A stretch of DNA of 64,000 nt, from NCBI RefSeq assembly GCF_030272615.1, contig NC_081413.1:721634367-721698366 (forward strand). Direction: 5' to 3'. Source of the stretch: Cryptomeria japonica. Lineage: Eukaryota; Streptophyta; Pinopsida; Cupressales; Cupressaceae. Position numbers and translations under genes: made by a program. Positions 1 to 10,587 of this stretch are shown piece after piece. The number at the start of each line of letters is the position of its first letter. The stretch's first letter is position 1. Below the pieces are notes generated by a model. It was not told the DNA's origin, made no database searches, and worked only from the letters and a program-made list of their open reading frames with translations.

Positions 1-266
1 AGATAATGAATTAATTAAATAAATAAAGATTTATTTAATTAATAGAAGAAGTAGGATAATTAAATAAATAAAATATTTATTTAATTTAGGAAAGGGATAA
101 TTTAAATAAATAAATGTATTTATTTAAATGAGAAATAAGGCTAGAAGAGGATAAATGAATTAATTAAATAAACAAAAATTTATTTAATTAATAGAAGAAT
201 TAGGCTTAGATAATTAAATAAATAAAATATTTATTTAATTAGACATGACAATTTTGGGTGTCTACA
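1..266 (-). repeat. 3' LTR of element 1 (partial)
   Basis: Bases 1-266 match 10322-10587 almost base for base, including the five AT-rich palindromes. The LTR starts (minus strand) at 266 with TGTAGACACC, directly after the polypurine tract. Only about a third of the ~797-bp LTR is inside the window. Confidence 0.9.
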
Positions 267-281
267 TTTTGCCCCTCTTTG
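267..281 (-). promoter_or_regulatory. Polypurine tract of element 1
   Basis: On the minus strand this reads CAAAGAGGGGCAAAA directly before the 3' LTR. The same tract occurs in element 2 at 33568-33582. Such a tract primes plus-strand DNA synthesis in LTR retrotransposons. Confidence 0.8.
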
Positions 282-744
282 AGACAATGCGGCTTGTCGC
301 GTTGTTTCAAAGAAGATAAGATGAACTGATACAGAGTTGCCCCAAGATGGGAATGATATGCCCCCTCGAGAGATTGGATGAAAATGTCTAAAAAGATTGC
401 AGACAATCTTTCGATAAGAAAGACGGGATAGAATGGACTGATCAGATAAAGTGACAAAGTCACGGGATAAGGAAGACTGACTCGGGAAATGAGGGCTAGG
501 GCAATCTATAAGATAGACCATGGGGGAAAATACATCCTCATTGTCATCTACACCGTCACAAGAGCATAGTGCAAAGAGAAAATAAAGCAGCAACAGTCAG
601 CAGCGATGGCTTTTGTTCACAGATTCGACCGTGTTTGCCGATTCTAGAGGCCAACGGAGGCAGGAGAGCCAGTGAGTACCACAAAACCTCCTCGTACTTG
701 GATGCATTTATAATTGTCATTAATTCATACTAGGGAATGTAATA

Positions 745-846
745 AATGCGCATTTATGTCAAGAAAATGTGTTTGTGTCCAAAAATGCAAATTTGTGTCT
801 TCCAGGTCAAATCAGTAGTTCTGTGATGAACATACGTTGTCGATTG
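745..846. repeat. Short remnant of the CGCGTCTGTG-type array plus one isolated hairpin motif (element 1)
   Basis: Only one or two GTGTTTGTGTCC-like units remain here, whereas element 2 has about 15 at the matching place (32803-33062). Next to them is the core CTGTGATGAACA, matching the perfect isolated hairpin of element 2 at 32724-32755. The stem has decayed here. Confidence 0.5.
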
Positions 847-906
847 GATAAGCTGTTGAGAGGATACACTCAAGAAGGTCCTCTAGGGAAGACTAAGATA
901 GATCAA

Positions 907-1184
907 GGCACTTTGTGATGAACAGTGAGTACCAAGATAGAGTACTTTGTGATGAACAGGGAGTACTAAAATATGAGCAACACTTTGTGATGAACAGGGA
1001 GTGCAAATGTGAGTAACACTTTGTGATGAACAGTGAGTGTCACACACGTAGTACTTTGTGATGAACAGGGAGTACTACTAGGATAGATAGCAACATTTTA
1101 TGATGAACAGTGAGTGTCACTAGGATAAATAGCTATGTGCATTTAGATAGCGAGTAGCATTTTGTGATAAACAGTGAATGCCAC
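907..1184. repeat. Array of seven hairpin motifs, intron of antisense PMD gene (element 1)
   Basis: Seven copies of a 15-bp core close to TTGTGATGAACAGGG, ~35-45 bp apart, each flanked by short inverted repeats. The flanking stems differ between copies but stay self-complementary: AGTACT/AGTACT, ACACT/AGTGT, GCATT/AATGC and an 8-bp stem GTAGTACT/AGTACTAC. The same seven-copy array occurs in element 2 at 32395-32660. The function is unknown. Confidence 0.7.
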
Positions 1185-1779
1185 TATGACTGACATGATT
1201 TGATTTGCTTGACTGCAGGAGTACTTGCCGGTGCTGGAGTCACGGGAGAGATTCCCATCGACTCAGAGGTTGCGACCTGAGTTGACAGCCAAGGACTGAG
1301 CTGCGATTGAGGTTATGGGATTGAGATACATTCTGTATGTGCCTGAGTTTCGGGTGAACATGGGATTGCTGACTGCACTGGCTGAGAGATGGCACTCAGA
1401 GACTTGTAGTTTGCATTTGCCGATGGGTGAGATGACAGTCACCTTGGAGGATGTATATAGGATTCTACGGATACCGATTGATGGGGAGTTAGTACCCTAT
1501 GATTGAGACGGAGATAGGGATGCACTGAGACGAGTGTTCTAGGATCCAGGACTAGAGATGAGGGTGGGACATGTGGCATGGGATACCATGACATGGACAG
1601 GATTAGCACTACCAATAGTGTTGATAGGAGTTATCAGTGGGTTCCTCTGTCTGAATAGGACGACACGAGGGGTGGCTGCAGGGGACACAGGGGCCAGGAG
1701 AGTTGATCTTGGGGTGGGTCCTTCTAGGGCTCAAACTCCATCGAGGCCAGGCAGCTCCGAGGGAGGGAGTTCATCATAG

Positions 1780-3483
1780 CCTTAGAGAGCTCCCTATGTA
1801 TCAGTATTGTACCATTTTTGTATTGTAGACACCTGCGGGTGATTTTGTAGCCATATGATTCTTTTGACATCATTGTATCATGACACTTTTGATTATATAT
1901 GAGAGATGATCCATTTTTGCGGCAGCTATATGCATGTGTACCTTATGTGGTGAAATGTTCTTATGTGATACAAGTTTTATGATATGGATGCTTATATGAT
2001 GCAATGCAATATATTTTTGTTCTTTTATGTTGTATATGTGATGCATGATGCAAATGTGAATGTATGTAATGCAAATGAATATGATAATGCAAATGATTAT
2101 TTACATAATGAAAATGTGAGATGTGCTAACATGTGTTGTATGCAGGATGTGATGCAATTGTGATATCTATATGTATGTATGAAATGCTTATATGTGGTGA
2201 TGTAGGTGCAAACTATATGAAATGCAAATGTTTTTGGTGTGTCATTATACTCAGTCATGTGATAGCGGGCTACGCGGACTCGAGAAGGACAATGGAAGTC
2301 AATCAAGAAAAGGGGATGGAAGACAGAAAATATGAACGTGAAAGAGCTTCTTGTGCATTATGATCATTGAGCTTATTATGGCAGAATAGGTTATGACAAT
2401 CGAGGCATTTGTTCGGCCCAGAAAGTCATTGTACCTGTTTGCATGGAGATAAGACAGTTACAAACAAGGAATGCCCCAGTTCATACTAGACTCACAGTGT
2501 CCTCAAATCCTTGGACAAGTCATAGCATTACTAAAAGACAATCCACAGACAGCAAACAAAATAGGTGACGATACCCAATCCTCGCCTTTCTAGTCATAGA
2601 CATCCTGGAGATAGAATCTCTAGTCAAAGACATCCTGGAAAAGCTAAAAGACATGTCACCAAAAAGATAAAATCAAAAGAAAACCAAGACTCGACACCAA
2701 CATCCACTGTAGTCCTCAAGTTTAGTGTCTCTTGTCACTTGTATAAGTCATGTTTGATTGTGGTCACAATGTTCACTTTCACAAAAAGGATAGATTAACA
2801 CTGAACCATATGTTGTCTGAGTTTGTTGAAAGATTTGATTTTGTTGAAGCTCATTGTTGCTGCTGTGTCTCATCTGAAACTGACTAAATCCATGAAACTG
2901 ATACCTTATTACGGAGAAGACGAAACTTTATTGCGGATCTGCGATGCAAATGTTGCTTTATTGCGGATTGTGCGCGGATAGACTGGAAGGAAGCTGAAAG
3001 AAACCATACTCCTCGAAACATGCGATGTTCTCAGTTCCACACCCATCACTAGACGTAGGAATTGGCCGTAGTCACAGATAGGATCTGATTTATTATGGAT
3101 GGAAAGGGAGTGAAAAGGGAGGGTTATGGATGGCTAACCAATCTTAGGTAGATCAATAACAAGTCATGATGGGAATGGGTAAGTTTATTGTGAACGAATA
3201 GGTTGTGAGTGTGTGCAAAGTGAAAGATGAAAGAGAATCCTGAAGGAGAGAGGAGCAAAGTCTCTACGCATGGCGTTGGTGACCCAGTTTTCACCATGGT
3301 ACTTGCCCAGGGCACCACCGAAGTGGTTTTCACCGTTGGACGAAATTATTTCTCTTTACTTTTTCCGATTTTTTCAATTTTTTTGTTGTCACAAGGCGCC
3401 TGTTTGCCAGGTTTTCACCAAGTGACGATTTTTTTTGTTTTATAATTTTTTTGTATTTTTTGAATTAGGATGTTCTGAAGAGC
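1780..3483. other. Non-coding spacer between PMD gene and integrase end (element 1)
   Basis: About 1.7 kb with no convincing reading frame. It matches 28694-30409 of element 2 in reverse orientation. The two genes converge tail to tail across it. The stretch near 3340-3470 is T-rich on the plus strand. No terminator could be assigned. Confidence 0.6.
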
Positions 3484-4737
3484 TTATGTGTAGAACCTGC
3501 AAAGGTGCATGCTGTTGATAGGATCCTCCAAGGGTTCACCTTCTGTAGTTGAGAGCTGATATGCCCCAGATCCATATACCGCTGTGATGATGTAAGGACC
3601 AAGCCAATTTGGTTCGAACTTGCCCTTCTTCTCTCTGTCTTGCTGATTCTTGGGGTTTTCTCTGAGATCCAAATCACCTACCTCAAATGTGCGAGGCTTG
3701 ACTTTGTGATTGTAGCTGTGATGTTCCTTGACTGAATGATGTGTAGCTTGAGTGACTATCTTCCTTGATAAAGGAACTGAGATAGAATTACTAGTGTGTG
3801 GACTACACAGGCCCATATGCGTGTCACCTAAAGAAGTTTGGGCATCCTTGACAACAAAGTCCTTTGGGGAAGCTCCATTAAAGGTCCATGATGTATCGCC
3901 AGAAGGGAAAGGATGTGCGGAACAAGTGGATGAGTTATGAAGGCTTATGATTGCGAAAAGAAGTGAAAGTAGGATAGCATGATGGAGACTTAGGATCAAC
4001 AAGTAATCTTTTTGACTTGCAATTTTAGAATTTTTGCCCCTAGTTATTTTGATATTAGGGGAGATCAACTCTTTCTCTTTTTGCTTCATAGGATTTTTAT
4101 CCTTGACTTTGATTTTTGCAAAGTCCAATAGCTTTTGATTTTGATTTGGACTAAAGGACTTCTCTTTATTTTTGACTTTTAGATTTTTCTTTTCAAAGCT
4201 TGATTTTTGATCCCCAATTAGTAAGGGATTTTGTAATTCTTGTTGATCCAAGTTTGGAAGTGGAGTGGAAATGGAATGAGTGGATGAAATGGTAAAGCTA
4301 TGTGAGTTATGAAGAGGGCTGACGATATGCTCAATAGATTCTTTGTTGGAACCACTCTTAGGACTATTGATATCAAGAGATGCTTGCACCACTAGAGGAG
4401 ATTTGCATTCAAACTTAGTAGCCACAACACTAGGTGGTTCACACCCAATTCCTTGGCATTGCAAATTGTTTGTAGGTTGCTCCTGTTGACTGAATGTCTT
4501 AGGAGATAGTGGGAGTTGATCAACATGAAAGATATACTCACCACATCCCATGTCTTTAAACTTGAAGTTTTCTTTGTGCTCTGCTTGTTTTGATGTAGAA
4601 ACTTTTAATGATTCTGGATTCACATATGCTGATGATGAAATTGCTTCTCGATTGACTGGGATTGTTATTTCTGATTTAGGTTGCAGATTGTTGCAATATA
4701 TAAATGGATTTGGGTCAGCTTTGATAGTCACTTCCAC
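3484..4737 (-). CDS. Chimeric ORF: protease tail, unique ~268-aa insert, integrase C-terminus
   Basis: 417 codons in frame with the upstream gag-protease ORF, separated from it by one TGA at 4762-4764. Residues 1-70 match the region after protease in element 2. Residues 72-339 (3721-4524) have no counterpart in element 2: first Ser/Pro-rich, then a Lys-rich stretch (about 180-240), then one strongly hydrophobic segment (about 245-266, YLLILSLHHAILLSLLFAII), then DTSWTFNGASPKDF. Residues 340-417 match the integrase C-terminal end (KFEPNWLGPYIITA, ending HLCRFYT). The hydrophobic segment could be a membrane anchor or signal-anchor. An env-like role is conceivable but not shown. The frame has stayed open although the rest of the element is damaged. 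Confidence 0.6.
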   Translation of the reverse strand: MEVTIKADPNPFIYCNNLQPKSEITIPVNREAISSSAYVNPESLKVSTSKQAEHKENFKFKDMGCGEYIFHVDQLPLSPKTFSQQEQPTNNLQCQGIGCEPPSVVATKFECKSPLVVQASLDINSPKSGSNKESIEHIVSPLHNSHSFTISSTHSISTPLPNLDQQELQNPLLIGDQKSSFEKKNLKVKNKEKSFSPNQNQKLLDFAKIKVKDKNPMKQKEKELISPNIKITRGKNSKIASQKDYLLILSLHHAILLSLLFAIISLHNSSTCSAHPFPSGDTSWTFNGASPKDFVVKDAQTSLGDTHMGLCSPHTSNSISVPLSRKIVTQATHHSVKEHHSYNHKVKPRTFEVGDLDLRENPKNQQDREKKGKFEPNWLGPYIITAVYGSGAYQLSTTEGEPLEDPINSMHLCRFYT

Positions 4738-4761
4738 TCCATTGTGTGGAAACTTGATGCA

Positions 4762-7494
4762 TCAATGATATGTTGATGGTACTGCCCTCATTTCATGAAT
4801 CCAAGGACGTCCTAGCAATATGTTATATGTGAGATCCAGGTCTAGGACTTGACAAACCACATCCTTTGTAACTGGCCCAACTCTGAGAGGCAAGGTGATT
4901 GTGCCCTTGGATGAACGTTCTTCATCATCATATGCCTTGATGGTAATTTTGTTTGTAGCATTCACAACTTTATCAGAATATCCCAATTGTTTAATTGTGC
5001 TCAATGTACAAATGTTTAGACCTGCTCCTCCATCTATCAGGACTTGTTTTATTATATGTTTGTGTATGAAGGCTTCAATGTGTAATGGTGCATTATGTGG
5101 CTGACTTACGGAGGCGTCATCGGCTTCTATGAACGTAAGGGAATGTGGAATGGAAAGGTATCCCACCATGGGTTGAAACTGTTCCACGTTCAGATCAGTA
5201 GGGACGGCAGTGTCTCTCAAGATTTTGTCAAGGATGGAGATGAGTGCGGGTGTCTTCCCTAATTGTTCTACAAGGTCGTACTCAGGCTTGATTGATGAAG
5301 GATTGGTATTCTTAGTGGAGGCACCTGGCAATGTAATCTTACCTCGACGGGTTGTAACATGACATTCAGAGGTAGATTCAAAAGAAGATCCAAAACCCTT
5401 TAGGACAATCTTAGGTCGTTGAGGAGGATTCTCAGGATTTTTGTTTTCGATAGTAATAGTAGAGATATGATTGTCCATCGAGATGTGATTTATAGTAGAA
5501 TCATAATTGTAAGGTGCTCTAGTGTAATTGGCTTGATCATCTGTGACTTTGCCTTTTCCTTTGTCATGTTTTGGGAATGGTTCCTTAAACACCTCATGTT
5601 CTTGATTAGATGAATGTCCCTCAATCTCAATATCACCTCTATCAATGAGATCTTGCACAATGTTCTTCAATCGATGGCAATTACTTGTCTTATGACCCTT
5701 GCTCTTATGAAACTCACAATACTCATCATCATTCCACCAATTTGGTTTAACCTTTGGTTCATATGGAGGAAAATCTGGAACTGTGATCACTTTGTTTGCC
5801 ACAAGCTTTTTGAATACTGATTCAAGTGGTTCTCCCAATGGAGTGTACTTCCTTCGTGGTTTAGAAGTTGTTTGATTGTTCACTTGATTGTTTGTAGAAC
5901 TCGATCCAGAAAGGACGAACTTGGGTCTCACTGTGTTGGCATCAACAACACCATCATTAACTGTATTCTTGTTCTTGTTCCAAAATTTTGGTGTGTCCTT
6001 TCCTTTAAAGTCCTCTTTGTTTTCTTTGAATAGCTTAATAACTCCTTGTTCAATTAAGACCTTTTCTGTTGCTAGGCCCTTTTCAATAACATCCTTGAAT
6101 GTAGACAAACAAGCTTTTCTGAAATCATAGCCAATAGCCTTGTTAACGTTTTGTGTGAACATTTCTACCATCTGTTTCTGCGGGATTTCGCAAGAGCATC
6201 TGCTAGCTAAATTTCTCCATCTCTGTAAAAATGTTGCGAAAGATTCTCCTTCCTTTTGTTTCGTATTGCACAAGGTAGTAACTGAGACATCTGTTTCTAT
6301 GTTGTAAGAAAAACGCTGAATAAATGCCTCTACTAAGTCGCCCCATGACTTAATACCGGGAGGTAATTGAGAAAACCATTCCATAGCCTGATCGCCTAAG
6401 CTCTGGGGGAACAACCTCATCAAGTATGTTTCTTCTGCCGCTACCTCAATGCAAGCTGTGAAGAATTGTCTTATGTGTGCCTTGGGGTCTCCTCTCCCTC
6501 TATACTTATCAAATTTTGGCATCACAAAGTGTGCAGGAAATGGAGGCATTGGAATGCTCTTATCGAAGGGATAAGGACATATATCTCTCATAGTGTATGT
6601 TGGTTTTGATGTACTCATGTCCTCCACTTTCTTTTGTAGATCTCTAATTTGTTGCTCCAAATTATTTTTGGGAGGAGATTGATTTCTTGTAGCATACCCC
6701 ATGTTTGAAACACCCATTTGAGGAGGAGCTTGTTGCATGTATGGATGATACTGATCGTAGACATGTCCATATGGAGGTCTATATTGTTGCGACATATATG
6801 GAGCACTTGGCATAACTTCTTGTTGAGTAACCCCATATCTATTTTGTGCATATATACCATATTCAATAGGCCTTTCATTTTCCATTGTGTTGCCCCCAAT
6901 TTTGACATGAGGTCTCCTTGTGTCAAAATTTTGAGGATGTCCTTGAGTATCTACTTGTTTTGATTGATCCATACCTTGAGCATGTGATTGAGCATATCTA
7001 TCCACATAAGGCCTCCATGATGGTCTTTGAAGGTGTATATCATATGTTTGAGCTTGTGTATGTGGGATTGCTGGTTTTTGAAGCAAAACTGATGGTGACT
7101 CAGGCATCACATTCGGTCCTCTATTTCCTCCACTATTTGGTCTCCTTTGATCCATGTTGGATTGAGTTTGTTGTGAGGGTCGACTTTCCATAAGTTGAGA
7201 TAAGTCAAAATCATGCGGTATTTTAACTCCACTTTGTGCCATCATATGTAAAAAGTATTGTCGATCTCTCCTCGTTATCTCTTCAACCAATCTATCGAAA
7301 TGAGGATTCATTATGGATTTTTCTATGTCTGTTGATAGTATTGAAGAGTTGTCCACATTGTCATTGTGTGTAGCATTGTTGTTTATAGTATTTGCGCTTT
7401 CCACATTTGGATTGTTTCTATAAACATTCATGTCTGGTAATGTAGTGTGCTCAGGATTGTAGAATAAATCATTGTCATACTCATAAGAACTCAT
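4762..7494 (-). CDS. gag: Gag and protease polyprotein of element 1 (internal-start frame)
   Basis: 910 codons. The gag core is around residues 330-500 (FPQSLGDQAMEWFSQLPPGI, a Retrotrans_gag-type block). A Cys/His knuckle follows near residue 615 (CEFHKSKGHKTSNC). The retropepsin-like site VLIDGGAGLNI is near residue 820 and the protease block ends with NILLGRPWIHEM. The true start is probably the ATG at 7557, which gives MVET as in element 2, but codon 7 from there is TAA. The frame as it stands starts at the next in-frame Met (7494). It ends at a TGA at 4762 that breaks the junction to the downstream chimeric ORF. Gag forms particles and protease cleaves the polyprotein. Confidence 0.82.
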   Translation of the reverse strand: MSSYEYDNDLFYNPEHTTLPDMNVYRNNPNVESANTINNNATHNDNVDNSSILSTDIEKSIMNPHFDRLVEEITRRDRQYFLHMMAQSGVKIPHDFDLSQLMESRPSQQTQSNMDQRRPNSGGNRGPNVMPESPSVLLQKPAIPHTQAQTYDIHLQRPSWRPYVDRYAQSHAQGMDQSKQVDTQGHPQNFDTRRPHVKIGGNTMENERPIEYGIYAQNRYGVTQQEVMPSAPYMSQQYRPPYGHVYDQYHPYMQQAPPQMGVSNMGYATRNQSPPKNNLEQQIRDLQKKVEDMSTSKPTYTMRDICPYPFDKSIPMPPFPAHFVMPKFDKYRGRGDPKAHIRQFFTACIEVAAEETYLMRLFPQSLGDQAMEWFSQLPPGIKSWGDLVEAFIQRFSYNIETDVSVTTLCNTKQKEGESFATFLQRWRNLASRCSCEIPQKQMVEMFTQNVNKAIGYDFRKACLSTFKDVIEKGLATEKVLIEQGVIKLFKENKEDFKGKDTPKFWNKNKNTVNDGVVDANTVRPKFVLSGSSSTNNQVNNQTTSKPRRKYTPLGEPLESVFKKLVANKVITVPDFPPYEPKVKPNWWNDDEYCEFHKSKGHKTSNCHRLKNIVQDLIDRGDIEIEGHSSNQEHEVFKEPFPKHDKGKGKVTDDQANYTRAPYNYDSTINHISMDNHISTITIENKNPENPPQRPKIVLKGFGSSFESTSECHVTTRRGKITLPGASTKNTNPSSIKPEYDLVEQLGKTPALISILDKILRDTAVPTDLNVEQFQPMVGYLSIPHSLTFIEADDASVSQPHNAPLHIEAFIHKHIIKQVLIDGGAGLNICTLSTIKQLGYSDKVVNATNKITIKAYDDEERSSKGTITLPLRVGPVTKDVVCQVLDLDLTYNILLGRPWIHEMRAVPSTYH

Positions 7495-8047
7495 GTTTAC
7501 AGATCCTTGAGCTTCTTTAGCTATTCTCCTAGATTTTTAAAGGCAGGTTTCAACCATGAACTAGGTGTTTGACCAAGATGTGAGAGACTAGATGAAAAAT
7601 ATGAAAAGAGTATGGAAGACCAAGAGTTGTATGGAGTGTAAATGAATCTTGAGGTGTACTTGCAACGTCCAAAGTGTAAGACCAAGTATGTAAGTAGTAG
7701 AGTAGATGTGACTTCCAAAGAGAGGATCGTTTCTCTTGATGAGGTAAGCTGACCTTGACTCTAAGTAAGACCAAATGAGACCCAAAGGTAAGAAACCTTG
7801 ATGAGGGACCACTTAGCAAAGTGTAGTTGTATGTAGTGTGTTGAAAGAGTATAGTGAGGACAAGCAAGTGACCCTTTTGACCCAAGTTTAGACAAGTATG
7901 AATGTAAAATGAGATGTGAAGCAATGATGGACTGTGAGAAACCTTAGAACAGGCTGAATGCTAGATGAAACCTGAAGAGACAACCTAGGAAGCTCAAGTA
8001 TGCCGAAACTGATTTCTTTTGTTTGCTGGACTGTTAAAGTTTTCAAT

Positions 8048-8200
8048 TCCTGACACAGACGCCTCTGTATACTTTACAGACACGATTGTCAGACACAGAC
8101 GTCTCTCTGTTTGACACAGACGCTGTTAAAAACACAGACGCTATTCTGCCCTTCACAGACGAGCTTATATGATGCAGACGCGGTTAAAACCGACACAGAT
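8048..8200 (-). repeat. CGCGTCTGTG-type array 2 in element 1 leader
   Basis: Repeated ACAGACGC/ACAGACGCG words on the plus strand, about 15-25 bp apart (minus strand GCGTCTGT). Equivalent to 20515-20680 in element 2. Confidence 0.65.
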
Positions 8201-9417
8201 GCGTTTCTGTAACCTTAGTGCAATTTTTCCAATATGTGAAGTTGTTTTGTTGTGACCAAATCCAATTGTTTGACTGTTTTTTTCGTGACAAGAGGACACA
8301 ATGTTGATGACTCAATGTTTGCAAACTGTTTAGACTCCAAAAGTGTGTTGTTTGATGTAAAAAGTTTTGCATACACTTGAAGACACAAAAGACACAATGT
8401 TTTGTTGTTTTGGTCTTGAATGTTTGAATGTTTAGCATAAGACAAGCACGAATCTTAGGGCTGGCCAAGACAATAGTTGTTGATCCCACATAGGGTTTTA
8501 CCCCCGAGGCTACGCTATTCAGAGCGGATACTTAGATGCTTGACCTCACTGGCTCCACCCTCGGCACTCACTTCTCGGGTCAGCCAAGCATCAGTCCCCA
8601 TGAAAACTCCCCATGGCGAACTTTGTATCTCTACTAAGAACCGTATGTGTGTGGGCCGCTACCAGAGGTCCGACCTCCTGCCTCAACAACTAGAAGGATT
8701 TGGGCTTCTAAAACAAAAAGGTGCTAGTAAGGGCATCCGCTCATGTGGCCATACATGCGGCACTTTCAGCTCTGTAAATACAGAAGGCTCCCAGCCGGTA
8801 GGGGTTACGCCCTACAAATGATCAAATAAATTTGATCAAACGGGTTTATGGGGAGACATAGTGTCGGTATGAACTAATCAGCACACGTTATTCATAGTTT
8901 TCACCATGAATACATTTGATTATAGTGGTTTGGATGAGGTGGGTTTTCCTCGCTACCACTTGGGTCGTTCTCTTCTCACTAGTAGTCCTAATGACCACAC
9001 GGGAAGACAGGCCCTCTAAAGATTAAACAAAAAGAGCCTATTGCTCAAGACACAAAAGACAATGATTCAATTTTAGTGCACCAATGGAAGTGTTTGCCAA
9101 GCTATGGAAACAAAGCACACAACAAAATTACAAAACCCTAGCTAAGGCCCTGCAACAAAATTGTTAGTAGTTTGGGTTGTTTCAAATGATAACCCCTTCC
9201 TGCAAGCACACAAGTTAGGTAAATTTTAGAAAACCCAAAAAGACTTTGTGAAAAGGGGCCTTCAACAAAAACGTTTTTTTTTTTTTGCCTCCAAAACAAG
9301 CTGCACAAACTTGGTTAGCTAGATCTGTAAGGGTTAGCCGAAAATAAACCAGATCTGAAACTCTAAGTATGAAATCCGAAAACCCGAATCAAAGAAAATT
9401 GAAAAATTTGCAAAACA

Positions 9418-9680
9418 GAAAGCACAGACGCAGCTATACCAGACACAGACGCGTCTGTATTACACAGACGCGGTTCTGTGATGCACAGACGCGCTCAGAT
9501 AACTCAGACGCTTTTCCCGAACACAGACGCGATAATATCAAGCACAGACACGGTTTTAATTCACAGACGCGGTTCCAGAAACCTGCAAAAATAAAATCTG
9601 GCAAAAACACAGGCGCGATTCACGATATTGCCGACGCTTCTGAAACACAAAAATGCGATCCGAACGCTCGCAAACGCGGA
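9418..9680 (-). repeat. CGCGTCTGTG-type array 1 in element 1 leader
   Basis: About ten copies of CACAGACGCG-like words (plus strand) with 12-20 bp of unrelated spacer. Equivalent to 19040-19303 in element 2. It lies just inside the primer binding site. Confidence 0.7.
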
Positions 9681-9760
9681 AAAACCTAAAATATCGTCGA
9701 AAATTGTCCGATCTGCAACTTCAAAAATGCAAAATCTGCAACAAAAATGTTAAATGCAAA

Positions 9761-9790
9761 GGGACAAGAGTCCCACCGGGCGTGCCAAAA
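9761..9790 (-). promoter_or_regulatory. Primer binding site region, element 1
   Basis: Directly after the 5' LTR end the minus strand reads TTTTGGCACGCCCGGTGGGA. This TTTGGC...GGTGGGAC pattern is the usual form at this place in Tat/Ogre-type elements. The tRNA was not identified. Confidence 0.65.
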
Positions 9791-10587
9791 TGTATATGGT
9801 GAAAATGGATAACAATAATAACAAAATTGAAAGGCTAAATGAATTCAACCACCAAACCCTAGCCTAATAATGAACAAAGATCCACCATAACATATGAAGA
9901 TTACCTAAGACAATGCAAATAACTCAAAATCACAAAGATTATACCATCACATGTCCAATAGGGTTTTGATCTCCATTCTTCCTATCTCCATTGATCTTGC
10001 TTGATATATTTGCTCTCAGATTTTTATATGCACAAGAGCTCAACAAAGAACGGAATGTGGTTGCAAGTAGGATCGTAGTGTAGCCAAGTACTCCAAAATT
10101 GTTGATTAGGATGAGTGATTAGAATGATTCATTAGGGTTTGACAATGAAGAAAGCATCTCCTTAAATAGAAGACACAATAAGAAATGGAGGGTTAAGATT
10201 GAGAGGTGTAAAAAGAGAGGTCGGCTAGGATTAGAGGGTAGGTAAAAGAAATACCAAAATAATGAAAGGGGTAGGTAGTGTATGAATTAAGAGATGAATG
10301 ACATGTGTCATGTGGAGAAAAAGATAATGAATTAATTAAATAAATAAAGATTTATTTAATTAATAGAAGAAAAAGGATAATTAAATAAATAAAATATTTA
10401 TTTAATTTAGGAAAGGGATAATTTAAATAAATAAATGTATTTATTTAAATGAGAAATAAGGCTAGAAGAGGATAAATGAATTAATTAAATAAATAAAAAT
10501 TTATTTAATTAATAGAAGAATTAGGCTTAGATAATTAAATAAATAAAATATTTATTTAATTAGACATGACAATTTTGGGTGTCTACA
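9791..10587 (-). repeat. 5' LTR of element 1
   Basis: 797 bp, minus strand, TGTAGACACC at 10587 to CATATACA at 9791. The first ~280 bp carry five AT-only palindromes. A TATTTAAGG word near 10155 sits where a TATA box would be. The last part (9791-9960) is closely similar to the LTR ends of element 2. Confidence 0.88.

Larger units (their letters stand above)
606..1779 (+). pseudogene. Antisense plant mobile domain (PMD) gene, shrunken remnant in element 1
   Basis: Two exons opposite to gag-pol. Exon 1 (606-671) starts MAFVHRFDRVCRF and ends at a GTGAGT donor. Exon 2 (1219-1779) follows a GACTGCAG acceptor and continues in phase 0. It contains the PMD-type segment RWHSETCSLHLPMGEMTV and ends EGGSSS-stop. 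In-frame stops occur in exon 1 (TAG after CRF) and at several places in exon 2 (TGA, TGA, TAG). Compared with the element 2 copy (about 647 codons in exon 2), only 187 codons remain, so the middle of the protein is deleted. PMD proteins are a plant family shared between host MAIN-like genes and transposons. This copy cannot make a complete protein. Confidence 0.72.
7558..9790 (-). other. Leader (5' untranslated) region of element 1
   Basis: About 2.2 kb between the primer site and the gag start, typical of Tat/Ogre elements with long leaders. Read from the LTR it holds an array of CGCGTCTGTG-like motifs (9418-9680), a well-conserved ~1-kb block (8300-9300), a second motif array (8048-8200) and a gag-proximal block (7558-7980) that matches element 2 at 20700-21180. 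No sense ORF is convincing. Confidence 0.65.
1..10587 (-). mobile_element. Element 1: Tat-type Ty3/gypsy LTR retrotransposon, pol core replaced, 3' LTR cut by window
   Basis: Read on the minus strand, the order is 5' LTR (9791-10587), primer site, ~2.2-kb leader, gag and protease (4762-7557), a unique coding block, the integrase C-terminus (ending 3484), a ~1.7-kb spacer, an antisense PMD gene remnant (606-1779, plus strand), polypurine tract and 3' LTR (1-266, continuing outside). LTRs start TGTAGACACC and end CATATACA like those of element 2. Reverse transcriptase, both RNase H domains and the integrase catalytic core are absent, so it could only move with enzymes from another copy. The left target duplication is outside the window; the right flank begins CTACC. 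Confidence 0.88.

Noticed and set aside
907-1184. CRISPR-like array
   Set aside because: Regular repeats with spacers in a plant retrotransposon. The repeats are short hairpins with changing arms, there is no cas gene, and the host is a eukaryote.
8477-8821. 114-codon antisense ORF as a protein gene
   Set aside because: Conserved in both elements, but without known motif, in the middle of a leader, and better explained by conserved RNA sequence. Kept as an observation, not as a gene.
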